DNA of 12,594 nucleotides from Soonwooa sp023440705. GTDB lineage: Bacteria > Bacteroidota > Bacteroidia > Flavobacteriales > Weeksellaceae. Numbering within the stretch: position 1 is the first letter of the stretch; each line of letters opens with the position of its first letter. The notes beneath the pieces are model-generated. The model searched no databases. It had not been told where the DNA came from and worked only from the letters and a program-made list of their open reading frames with translations. The DNA lies in the NCBI GenBank assembly GCA_023440705.1, contig JAEXRP010000064.1, positions 1-12,594 on the forward strand. Direction: 5' to 3'. A program made the translations under genes and the position numbers. Shown in pieces: positions 1 to 7,019 of the stretch.

Positions 1-758
1 TATTCCAAATTGTAAATCAAGCTAATCACGGGCGTTAACGTGTTGAGAAGCTCGTGCGAAATCACTTTCATCAAATTATTCCACGCTTGTTTTTCCTTTT
101 TGTCGATAATTCGTTGGATGGATTCCAAAGAAATGACACAAAATTCATTGCCATAAGTGGCGATTCTCGACGTACGAATCGAGTAGGACTGCGCCGTACT
201 TTCTTGAATGGAAATGTCGATAAACTCTTGCGAATCCTGAAATTCGGAGCTTTCAATTAATTGAAAAAAATCGGGCGACTTATCTTTGTAAAAACTCCAT
301 TCATTATATTTTGGAACTTTCAAAATATTCGAAAAACTAGGATTGGAATAGAAAACTTTCCAATTTTCCTCTTGCTGATTTTTATTCAAAATCAAAAAAC
401 CGATTTCCATTTTATTTATAATCGATTCGTACAGATTTTTGTAGGAATAAAGGTCTTTGTGCTCTTCTTTGGCCTGATAATACAACTTAACCACGTTGGC
501 TTTTAAGTCATTTTTGGTGTCCATTTCTGGGAAAAGTGAAAAATCTTTATTTCTGATAGAACTAATGATTTTTTCAGCGTCATTCATTTTTGTCGAAAAC
601 TTCATCCAGCAAGCGATTTGCAAAGCAACAGCAACCGCAAAAAAGATAACGGATGTGAAATATTTTTGATGAAAATAAGCATCAAAAGCAGCGAAACAAG
701 CAACCAAACTCAGAATGCTAAAAATCAGCCAAAGAAAATTGAAATTTTTAAACATCAT
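1..758 (-). CDS. Sensor histidine kinase, PAS-like/HisKA type (C-terminus outside window)
   Basis: Membrane sensor kinase that should autophosphorylate on His and pass phosphate to the adjacent NtrC-type regulator. Translating the minus strand from the ATG at 758-756 gives 252 open codons to the window edge. Two hydrophobic segments lie at residues about 8-27 and 35-52, with almost no periplasmic loop, so it may sense a membrane or cytoplasmic signal. Residues about 105-215 look like a PAS-type sensor domain (weak, by pattern only). The H-box is KVISHELLNTLTPVISL, with the predicted phospho-acceptor His235 (codon at 56-54). This resembles the HExxNxxTPI H-box of NtrY-like kinases. The rest of HisKA and the HATPase domain lie beyond base 1. 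The start codon overlaps the regulator stop (TAATG), so the two genes are probably translationally coupled. A second in-frame ATG follows at 755-753. The match is strong for the family and unknown for the signal. Confidence 0.88.
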   Translation of the reverse strand, partial: MMFKNFNFLWLIFSILSLVACFAAFDAYFHQKYFTSVIFFAVAVALQIACWMKFSTKMNDAEKIISSIRNKDFSLFPEMDTKNDLKANVVKLYYQAKEEHKDLYSYKNLYESIINKMEIGFLILNKNQQEENWKVFYSNPSFSNILKVPKYNEWSFYKDKSPDFFQLIESSEFQDSQEFIDISIQESTAQSYSIRTSRIATYGNEFCVISLESIQRIIDKKEKQAWNNLMKVISHELLNTLTPVISLIYNLE

Positions 759-2095
759 TATAAGCCAAATTTTTCCATTCGACGGTACAAAGCAGCACGC
801 GAAAGTCCCAAAGCATCGGCGGCCGCCGAAATATTACCTTGGTATTTTTTGAGTGCATTTTTGATGAGTTTTTCTTCCATTTCTTCTAAATTTAAAGACG
901 ATACTGTTTCGTTTTCTGGTTTTGAAGAATCAAATTTAAGTTGAATTTTCGAAGAATCTGACAAAATTATTTCGCGTTCGATGCTGTGTTCCAACTCGCG
1001 AATATTCCCTGGAAATCCGTAATTGACAAGCTCTTCCATGTTTTCGATTTCTAGATTTTCTTTGCTATATTTCTTTTCAAATTTAGTCAAGAAAAACTCC
1101 GTTAAAGCAGGAATATCTTCTTTTCGATCGCGAAGTGGCGGTAAATTAACTTCCACCGTATTAATTCTGAAATATAAATCTTCTCTGAATTTCCCTTCAG
1201 CAACGAGTTTTCTTAATTCGGCATTGGTTGCAAACAAGAATCGAACATTTGGGAAACGTTCTTTGGTTTCGCCAATTCTCGAAAGCTTTTTGGTTTGAAT
1301 TAAAGTCAACAATTTTTGTTGCAAAGGCAAAGATAAATTTCCGATTTCGTCCAAGAAAACCGTTCCACCATCGGCATTTTCAATCTTTCCTGCTTTGTCA
1401 GTTTTGGCATCGGTAAAAGCGCCCTTAGCGTAACCAAACAATTCGGCTTCAAATAAATTCTCAGAAATAGAACCCAAATCAATGTGTACAAAAGGTTCGT
1501 TTTTCCTTTGTGAATGCTGATGAATATAATCTGCCATTACATATTTTCCAGTTCCATTTTCTCCTAAAAGTAGAACGTTAGCGTCGGTTTTTGCAACTTT
1601 TTGCAACGTATTCATCACCGAAATCATCGGTGGCGATTGACTTTCCAAACGATAATTCTGAGAACTTTCTTGCAAGTTTTCCCATTGCGATAATTTCTTA
1701 TTTTTTCGAGAAATATCAACGGCAAGATTTACGGAAGCGTAGAGTTTTTCGTTGTTCCAAGGTTTTAAAATAAAATCGGTAGCGCCTTTCTTTAAAGCTT
1801 CCACAGCCAATTCTACTTCACCATAAGCAGTCATCAAAATCACGGGAATATTGGGGTTGACTTCTTTAATTTCGGAAAGCCAATACAAGCCTTCTTTGCC
1901 GTCTTCGAAACCGCGACGGAAATTCATATCGAGCAAAATCGCATCGATTTCGTTCTCATTTAATGTTAATAAAATCTTTTGCGGAGCGCTAATTCCAATC
2001 ACATTGGTAAAGAATTTTTTAAGCCACACACGAGCCGAAAACAAAATATCTTCGTCATCATCAACAATCAAAATTCCGGCTTCTTTTTTTCTCAT
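758..2095 (-). CDS. Sigma-54-dependent response regulator, NtrC family
   Basis: 445-residue transcription activator with the full NtrC layout. The receiver domain spans about 5-125, with acidic pocket Asp12/Asp13, phospho-acceptor Asp56 in LLDMN, Thr89 and Lys111. The AAA+ sigma-54 interaction domain spans about 152-380, with Walker A GENGTGK at 178-184, sigma-contact loop GAFTDA at 225-230, Walker B GGTVFLDE at 243-250, and FREDLYFRIN at 303-312 with the expected arginines. A Fis-type helix-turn-helix lies at about 419-441 (NISAAADALGLSRAALYRRM). The loop reads GAFTDA rather than the textbook GAFTGA, and Tyr follows the Walker A lysine where Glu is common. Its partner is the kinase gene that overlaps its stop codon. 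It is divergent from the export operon, and paired inverted repeats in the shared upstream region are its likely binding sites. The ATG at 2095 gives a normal receiver start. Confidence 0.96.
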   Translation of the reverse strand: MRKKEAGILIVDDDEDILFSARVWLKKFFTNVIGISAPQKILLTLNENEIDAILLDMNFRRGFEDGKEGLYWLSEIKEVNPNIPVILMTAYGEVELAVEALKKGATDFILKPWNNEKLYASVNLAVDISRKNKKLSQWENLQESSQNYRLESQSPPMISVMNTLQKVAKTDANVLLLGENGTGKYVMADYIHQHSQRKNEPFVHIDLGSISENLFEAELFGYAKGAFTDAKTDKAGKIENADGGTVFLDEIGNLSLPLQQKLLTLIQTKKLSRIGETKERFPNVRFLFATNAELRKLVAEGKFREDLYFRINTVEVNLPPLRDRKEDIPALTEFFLTKFEKKYSKENLEIENMEELVNYGFPGNIRELEHSIEREIILSDSSKIQLKFDSSKPENETVSSLNLEEMEEKLIKNALKKYQGNISAAADALGLSRAALYRRMEKFGL

Positions 2096-2117
2096 AGTTT
2101 CTTTCTACGTTATTTAA

Positions 2118-2154
2118 TGTTCGTTTTCGGACAACAAGTGTTCATTTTCGAACA
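2118..2154. promoter_or_regulatory. Paired inverted-repeat operator, likely NtrC-type enhancer
   Basis: Two copies of a 16-bp dyad are seen: TGTTCGTTTTCGGACA at 2118-2133 and TGTTCATTTTCGAACA at 2139-2154. They match at 14 of 16 positions and start exactly 21 bp apart, about two helical turns. The second has perfect 5-bp arms (TGTTC/GAACA) and the first has one arm mismatch. Tandem dyads on the same helix face, about 100-120 bp upstream of a -24/-12 promoter, are the usual arrangement for NtrC-family activators. Assigning them to the neighbouring regulator is an inference. They end 23 bp from its start codon, so they could also mediate autoregulation. Confidence 0.7.
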
Positions 2155-2219
2155 GTTTTAAAAGTACATATTTTCAATCGGATTCTCATTATCAGTGTTT
2201 TACAGGTTTATAAATTTCG

Positions 2220-2234
2220 TGGCATTAACTTCGT
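2220..2234 (+). promoter_or_regulatory. Candidate sigma-54 (-24/-12) promoter of the export operon
   Basis: The sequence TGGCATTAACTTCGT carries a good -24 element (TGGCA). At the correct spacing it has a weak -12 element, TCGT instead of TTGC. The normally invariant GC is GT here, which lowers confidence. If real, transcription would start near 2246, giving a leader of about 17 nt before the adaptor ATG at 2263. The distance from the paired upstream dyads fits enhancer-type activation. A weaker alternative is a Bacteroidota primary-sigma -7 like sequence, TAAATTTC at 2211-2218 (consensus TAnnTTTG), without a clear -33 element. Confidence 0.4.
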
Positions 2235-2262
2235 GTAATAAACTGTGAATCAATCTGATATC

Positions 2263-3510
2263 ATGGATACGAAAGTAGAAAAAAAACAATCAAAAATCAA
2301 AATTATACTTATTGCACTTTTGGCGGTAATTGGAGTTGGGGCTTTTGCGACGTACTTTTTGCAGCAAAAGAAAACCTATAATGTAAAATCGGAAGACCTT
2401 CAATTTGGGGATGTAACGGAAGGGAAATTCGAAGATATGCTCATGATTACCGCACAAACGCAATCGCTAAACTCATCGTTGGTGAATGTTTTGGAAGGCG
2501 GAATGGTGAAGGAAATTTATACAGAAGATGGACAAATGGTGACGAAAGGCCAGCCTTTGGCGCGAGTGTACAACCCAAATACGGAATTCAATTATTTGAA
2601 CCAAGAAACGGGAATTATGCAGCAAATTAGTCAAATGCGTAGTTCACTTTTAGAATTGAAAAATCAGGAATTCAATCAAAATAAAGAATTGCTACAAAGT
2701 CAGAACGATTACAATACAGCGCAACAAGCTTTTAATCTTCAAAAACGTTTGTATGATGCTGAAATTGGGAAAAAATCGGAATTTGAATTGGCTCAACAAA
2801 ATTTGAATTATCAAACCAAACGAAAGCAGATTACAGAACAAGGCATCGTGAATGAAAATCGTTCGAGAAATCAACAAATTTCGGCGATTAATACATCAAT
2901 CAATCAAATGGAAAAAAGCTTGTTGGTTTTGAAATCCAATAAAAATAATTTCCTCATTATGGCGCCTGTTTCTGGGAGATTGTCGTCTTTCATTTTATCT
3001 TTGGGACAGAATCTAACGTCGGGTGAAAGTATCGGGAAAATCGATTTGATGGACGGCTACAAACTCATCGCAAAAGTGGATGAATATTACATCAACAAAT
3101 TACAAATCGGGATTAAAGGAACTTTGGATAGCAACGGAAAAAATTACAATGTAATTGTTACAAAAGTACTTCCAGAAGTGAAAGACGGACAGTTTTCTGT
3201 TGAGTTGAACTTTTCGGATAATGAAAAACCTGAAAATTTAAAAATTGGGATGACGTTCGGTGTGAAATTGAAATTGTCGGCGGACACGCAAAGTGTGATG
3301 ATTCCGAAAGGAAGTTTCTACAAAGACACCAACGGAAAATGGATTTTTGTTGTCACTGGAAATAAAGCGGAGAAACGAACTATCAGTCTAGGACGTGAAA
3401 ATCCGATGTATTACGAAGTGACTTCAGGCTTGAAAAAAGGCGAAAAAGTCATTGTTTCCGATTACAGCGATTACAAGAAATATGAAATTTTAGAGATTAA
3501 GAAATAATTT
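2263..3510 (+). CDS. Periplasmic adaptor (membrane fusion) protein, HlyD/RND-MFP family
   Basis: Links an inner-membrane transporter to a TolC-type channel. From the ATG at 2263 the protein has 414 residues. There is one N-terminal membrane anchor (about 11-33) after a lysine-rich cytoplasmic tail. The first biotinyl-lipoyl-like half is at 73-103 (EGGMVKEIYTEDGQMVTKGQPLARV) and a long Gln/Asn-rich coiled-coil hairpin at about 108-228. The second lipoyl half is at about 230-260 (APVSGRLSSFILSLGQNL), followed by beta-barrel and membrane-proximal domains to the end (GLKKGEKVIVSDY near 389-401). An in-frame GTG at 2245 would add six residues, but it lies at or before the predicted transcription start and the ATG gives a normal anchor. 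It is the first gene of the plus-strand operon, followed by a 180-bp gap that holds a structured repeat and then the ATPase gene. Confidence 0.93.
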
Positions 3511-3539
3511 AGAAACCAAAGTTCGGACATGAAAATTAC

Positions 3540-3645
3540 CGTCAGTTCGAGTAGATTTTGCAGAAATCGTATCGAGAACTTTTATTTATTAGAAATGACG
3601 AAACTTCTCGATACAAAATTTTTTAAATTTTTACTCGAAGTGACG
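3540..3645. repeat. 106-bp four-stem palindromic intergenic element (REP/MITE-like)
   Basis: The outer arms CGTCAGTTCGAGTA (3540-3553) and TACTCGAAGTGACG (3632-3645) pair at 13 of 14 positions. The inner arms GTATCGAGAACTTT (3569-3582) and AAACTTCTCGATAC (3601-3614) pair at 13 of 14. The two spacers between outer and inner arms are themselves perfect hairpins: GATTT-TGCAG-AAATC (3554-3568) and AAAATTT-TTT-AAATTTT (3615-3631). The four stems abut without gaps, so the whole element can form a cloverleaf-like fold on either strand. The outer and inner stems share the core TCGAG. It occupies the adaptor-ATPase gap and may act as a transcript-processing or attenuation site, or be a dispersed palindromic repeat. 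No open reading frame is seen in it. Confidence 0.8.
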
Positions 3646-3690
3646 ACGTTAATTAAATGAAAAAAAATATAACAACAAAAAAATAAAAAT

Positions 3691-4410
3691 ATGATCACAA
3701 CAACTCAACTATCGAAAATATACAAGACGGAGGAAGTACAAACCACGGCGCTTAACAAAGTCGATCTGAAAATCGTAGAAGGTGAATTTGTCGCTATTAT
3801 GGGACCTTCAGGTTGCGGAAAATCAACATTGTTGAATATCCTTGGACTTTTGGACGATGCTTCACAAGGTTCGTACAAGTTTTTAGAGCACGAAATTGTT
3901 GGGACCAACGAGCGTGGTAGAGCGCAACTTCGTAAGAAAAATATTGGATTCATCTTCCAAAACTTCAACTTGATTGATGAATTAACGGTATATGAAAACA
4001 TCGAACTTCCTTTAATTTATAATGGTGTTTCTTCTGCTGATCGTAAGAAAAGGGTAGAAGAAATCATGGAAAAAATCAACATTAGCCATCGTGCAAAGCA
4101 TTATCCACAACAACTTTCGGGTGGTCAACAACAAAGAGCAGCCGTTGCAAGAGCTTTGGTAACGAAACCAAAATTAATTCTTGCCGATGAACCTACAGGA
4201 AACTTGGATTCATCCAACGGTAACGAAGTTATGAACCTTTTGGCAGAGCTTCACAGAGAAGGATCAACCATTGTAATGGTAACGCACTCGTCGTATGATG
4301 CTGGTTTTGCGTCACGAATTGTCAACATGAAAGATGGCGAAATTTTCAGTGAAGAACACGCGACACAACGAAAAGATGTTTTTGAAAAATCAGCGGTTGT
4401 AGAAGGATAG
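3691..4410 (+). CDS. ABC transporter ATP-binding protein, MacB/LolD type
   Basis: 239-residue cytoplasmic ATPase that drives the neighbouring FtsX-type permeases. All nucleotide-binding motifs are intact: Walker A GPSGCGKS at 38-45, Q-loop Gln90 in FIFQNFNL, signature LSGGQ at 142-146, Walker B LILADEP at 162-168 with catalytic Glu167, D-loop NLDS at 171-174, and switch His199. The GFIFQNFNLIDELTVYENIELPL segment is typical of the MacB/LolD/FtsE branch, which serves permeases that work by mechanical coupling rather than through a classical pore. It is the only ATPase in the window and precedes three permease genes, so it may serve all three. The ATG follows an A-rich leader (3661-3690), and no Shine-Dalgarno site is visible. 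Confidence 0.97.
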   Translation: MITTTQLSKIYKTEEVQTTALNKVDLKIVEGEFVAIMGPSGCGKSTLLNILGLLDDASQGSYKFLEHEIVGTNERGRAQLRKKNIGFIFQNFNLIDELTVYENIELPLIYNGVSSADRKKRVEEIMEKINISHRAKHYPQQLSGGQQQRAAVARALVTKPKLILADEPTGNLDSSNGNEVMNLLAELHREGSTIVMVTHSSYDAGFASRIVNMKDGEIFSEEHATQRKDVFEKSAVVEG

Positions 4411-4423
4411 TACGAAAAACGAA

Positions 4424-4492
4424 GAACCAAGAACCAAGAACCAAGAATCAAGAAAAGTCTAGTATCTAGAATCTCGGTTCTAATATCTAAAA
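4424..4492. repeat. Heptad-periodic tract before permease 1
   Basis: Three exact copies of GAACCAA (4424-4444) are followed by GAATCAA (4445-4451) and a 6-nt partial unit GAAAAG. A second, degenerate 7-bp series then begins with TCT: TCTAGTA, TCTAGAA, TCTCGGT, TCTAATA, TCTAAAA (4458-4492). Together they fill most of the 88-bp gap between the ATPase stop and the permease ATG at 4499. Tracts of the same period but different sequence precede the other two permeases. Confidence 0.85.
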
Positions 4493-4498
4493 AAAGTT

Positions 4499-6928
4499 AT
4501 GTTTAAAAATTGGCTTAAAATAGCATTCATCAATTATAGAAAGAATTGGCTTTCGACCTGCATTAATCTTTTAGGTTTGTCCTTGGGATTAACGGCTTTC
4601 TTGTTGGTTTTTCTGAATTGGCAAGATGAAAAATCTTATGAAAAGTGGATTCCAGAAGGCGATAATGTTTTTTATATTGAAAGGATTTTAGGTCCAAAAA
4701 ACTATAATTCGGTTAGCAGTTATCCGTTTTTAGATACATCTAAAAAGTTGTTTCCTGAAATTCAGAATTTTTCGGTGATCAATTATTGGGACTCTAGTAA
4801 ATCGAGGTTGCTTGCGGATGGGCGCTCCAGTTATGCTACGTATGCGGATGTTTCGGAAGATTTTTTCAAGGTTTTACCTTTTCCGTTAGTTGCTGGAAGT
4901 TATGATAATCTTTTTGTGGATGAAAGCTCGATTGCGTTGTCCGAAGATGTTGCAAAACAATTATTTGGAGAAGATTATAAACAAAGCATCGGAAAAACAA
5001 TTACCAAAGATGATACGGGTAAAAAAGTAGTTGTACAAGCGATTTATAAATTGCCGTCGGAGTCGGAAAATACCATTTTCAGACCTGGTTATGCGATGCG
5101 TCATGAAGGTATTAAATATGATAAAAATACTTGGAGCAATCACGGTTTTTTCGGGTTTTATCGATTGAAACCAAACACCAATATAGCAGAATTAGAAAAT
5201 AAATTATCGGCACTACAAAATAAAGAACTGAATATTGCACTAAAAAAAGAAGGTTGGCCCTTGTTGCAGCAACCGATTAAGATTCGGTTGGTGAATGTAA
5301 AAGAAATGCGCTTGGAATCAAAAACAGGCGGTTTACAAGGTGTTGACAAAAAATCAATTGTGATTTTATTATCCTTGGCTGGACTGATTTTGTTGCTTTC
5401 AGGAATTAATTTCATCAATTTAAATACAGCACAAGCTTCACAGAGAGCAAAAGAAGTTGGCGTTCGAAAATCATTAGGAGGTTCAAAAAAATCCTTGGTT
5501 TTTCAGTTCCTTGTCGAGACTTTCATATTGTACTTTTTGGCGTTCATCATTTCCATCGTTTTATTGGAATATTTACTTCCATTCTACGGAAAATTTTTGG
5601 GAAAAACCATCAAGATAGGAAGTCCTATTTTGTACTTGTATACGTTTCTAATTGTCGTTGTATTCGCTTTTATTTCAGGAATTATTCCGTCGGTTTATTT
5701 GTCCAATTTTAAACCAATAGAAACTTTAAAAGGGAATTTTTCAAGAAGCAAACACGGTATTTGGTTACGAAATTCAGTATTGACAATACAAATTATCATT
5801 TCCTCATTTTTCATTATTTCTTCATTAGTCATCAACAAACAGGTGAATCACATGATGGAAAAAGATCTAGGATTTAATGGAGAACAAGTGTATCAGTTGG
5901 ATTTTATGAAAGATTCTTGGGCCAACGATTTTAATTATCGAAAATACAATTTATATAAAGAAAAAATCAAACATTTTCCTGGAGTAATCGATGTTACGGG
6001 TTCATTTCAAACCATAGGAAACGGCGTACAAGGTTCTACCGCGATTAAATACAAACGAGATTCAACGAAATATGTGGATGCTGGCGTTGGCGCGATTGAT
6101 TTAAACTTCATAAAATTCTACAAGATAAAATTTGCGGCGGGACGAGATTTTAATCCAAAACTAACCAGCGATACGACACGCGGAATTATCGTTAATGAAG
6201 CCTTTGTGAAAGACATTGGTTGGACTAATCAAGAAGCGGTTGGAAAGCAAATGAGCAGCGGAACCGACGCCAAAGCGAAAGATTTGGAAATTATCGGTGT
6301 TGTGAAAGATTTCAATTTTGGAGATGTGCAGCGAGAAGTGACTCCAGTGATGTTTTTCAATTACGATCGATTTTGGACAAAAAATGCGTTGATGAATCTT
6401 CAGATAAAATTGGCACCGGAAAATATGGACGAAAATTTAGCAAGAATCAAAAAATATTGGGAAACCGAAGTTGAAACTGGCTATCCTTTGCAAGGAGAAT
6501 TTATCAATAAAACTTTTGCAAAAACTTTTGATAAATATAAAAAGCAGCAAACCTTATTTTCAGTTTTGAATATCATGGTTTTAACGGTTGCCTTATTGGG
6601 ATTATTCGCGTTGTCATCCTTAATGATTGAACAGAAATTAAAAACCGTTGTCATCCGAAAAACTCTTGGTGCAAGTGATTCGCAGTTGATTATGGTTTTA
6701 ACGAAACAGTTTTTAGTCATCACGTTGGTGGCGGTTTTAATAAGCGTTCCGATTTCGTATTTCTTTATGAACGAATGGCTAAAAGACTTTGCTTTCCGAA
6801 TCGATATGCCGTGGTTTCCGTACGTCGTGAGTTTGATTTTATTGCTGATTTTAACCTTTGTTGTGGTCAGCATCAAAGCCTACCAAGCAACCAAAGTAAA
6901 CCTTGTTAAATACTTGAAATACGAGTAG
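4499..6928 (+). CDS. ABC transporter permease 1, duplicated FtsX/MacB-type (809 aa)
   Basis: Inner-membrane permease of the MacB/FtsX superfamily with two fused FtsX-like modules, the long form common in Bacteroidota. Eight membrane segments are predicted at about 22-41, 286-306, 335-357, 378-400, 426-446, 688-709, 737-757 and 773-793. Two large periplasmic domains lie at about 42-285 and 447-687. Each module carries a likely ATPase-coupling helix after its first post-domain segment: RAKEVGVRKSLGGSK (316-330) and EQKLKTVVIRKTLGAS (711-726). It is the first of three tandem paralogues downstream of one ATPase. Because the fused modules could form a pseudo-dimer, one polypeptide might make a whole permease (inference). 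Its C-terminal region is nearly identical to that of permease 2. The substrate cannot be told from sequence. Confidence 0.94.
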   Translation: MFKNWLKIAFINYRKNWLSTCINLLGLSLGLTAFLLVFLNWQDEKSYEKWIPEGDNVFYIERILGPKNYNSVSSYPFLDTSKKLFPEIQNFSVINYWDSSKSRLLADGRSSYATYADVSEDFFKVLPFPLVAGSYDNLFVDESSIALSEDVAKQLFGEDYKQSIGKTITKDDTGKKVVVQAIYKLPSESENTIFRPGYAMRHEGIKYDKNTWSNHGFFGFYRLKPNTNIAELENKLSALQNKELNIALKKEGWPLLQQPIKIRLVNVKEMRLESKTGGLQGVDKKSIVILLSLAGLILLLSGINFINLNTAQASQRAKEVGVRKSLGGSKKSLVFQFLVETFILYFLAFIISIVLLEYLLPFYGKFLGKTIKIGSPILYLYTFLIVVVFAFISGIIPSVYLSNFKPIETLKGNFSRSKHGIWLRNSVLTIQIIISSFFIISSLVINKQVNHMMEKDLGFNGEQVYQLDFMKDSWANDFNYRKYNLYKEKIKHFPGVIDVTGSFQTIGNGVQGSTAIKYKRDSTKYVDAGVGAIDLNFIKFYKIKFAAGRDFNPKLTSDTTRGIIVNEAFVKDIGWTNQEAVGKQMSSGTDAKAKDLEIIGVVKDFNFGDVQREVTPVMFFNYDRFWTKNALMNLQIKLAPENMDENLARIKKYWETEVETGYPLQGEFINKTFAKTFDKYKKQQTLFSVLNIMVLTVALLGLFALSSLMIEQKLKTVVIRKTLGASDSQLIMVLTKQFLVITLVAVLISVPISYFFMNEWLKDFAFRIDMPWFPYVVSLILLLILTFVVVSIKAYQATKVNLVKYLKYE

Positions 6929-6941
6929 AATTAATATTTAC

Positions 6942-7013
6942 GAATCTTGATTTTTGATTGATGATTACATTTTTTTCGAAATCTCAAATCTCAAGTCTCA
7001 AATCTCAAATCAA
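6942..7013. repeat. Heptad-periodic tract before permease 2
   Basis: Two 7-bp-periodic blocks lie in the gap between permeases 1 and 2. The first is degenerate: GAATCTT, GATTTTT, GATTGAT, GATTACA (6942-6969). The second is AAATCTC, AAATCTC, AAGTCTC, AAATCTC, AAATCAA (6979-7013). The tract ends 6 bp before the ATG at 7020. An open frame can be read upstream through the second block to an ATG at 6954, but the paralogues support the start at 7020. Confidence 0.85.
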
Positions 7014-7019
7014 ATTGTT

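Noticed and set aside
54..506. Plus-strand open frames within the kinase region
   Set aside because: They run antisense to a convincing histidine kinase reading with membrane helices and an H-box, and show no recognisable domain of their own.
2245..2262. GTG start that would add six residues to the adaptor protein
   Set aside because: It lies at or before the predicted transcription start, and the ATG at 2263 gives a standard N-terminal anchor with a short basic tail.
3520..3530. GTTCGGACA resembling half of the upstream dyad
   Set aside because: The matching left half-site is missing; only about half of the 16 positions agree, so this is probably chance.
4424..4492. CRISPR-like array in the repeated intergenic tract
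   Set aside because: The units are 7 bp with no spacers and no cas genes are nearby.
4511..4530. TGGC and GC pair in the shared permease start that looks like a -24/-12 promoter
   Set aside because: The gap between GG and GC is nine bases instead of ten, and the segment is coding sequence conserved in all three paralogues.
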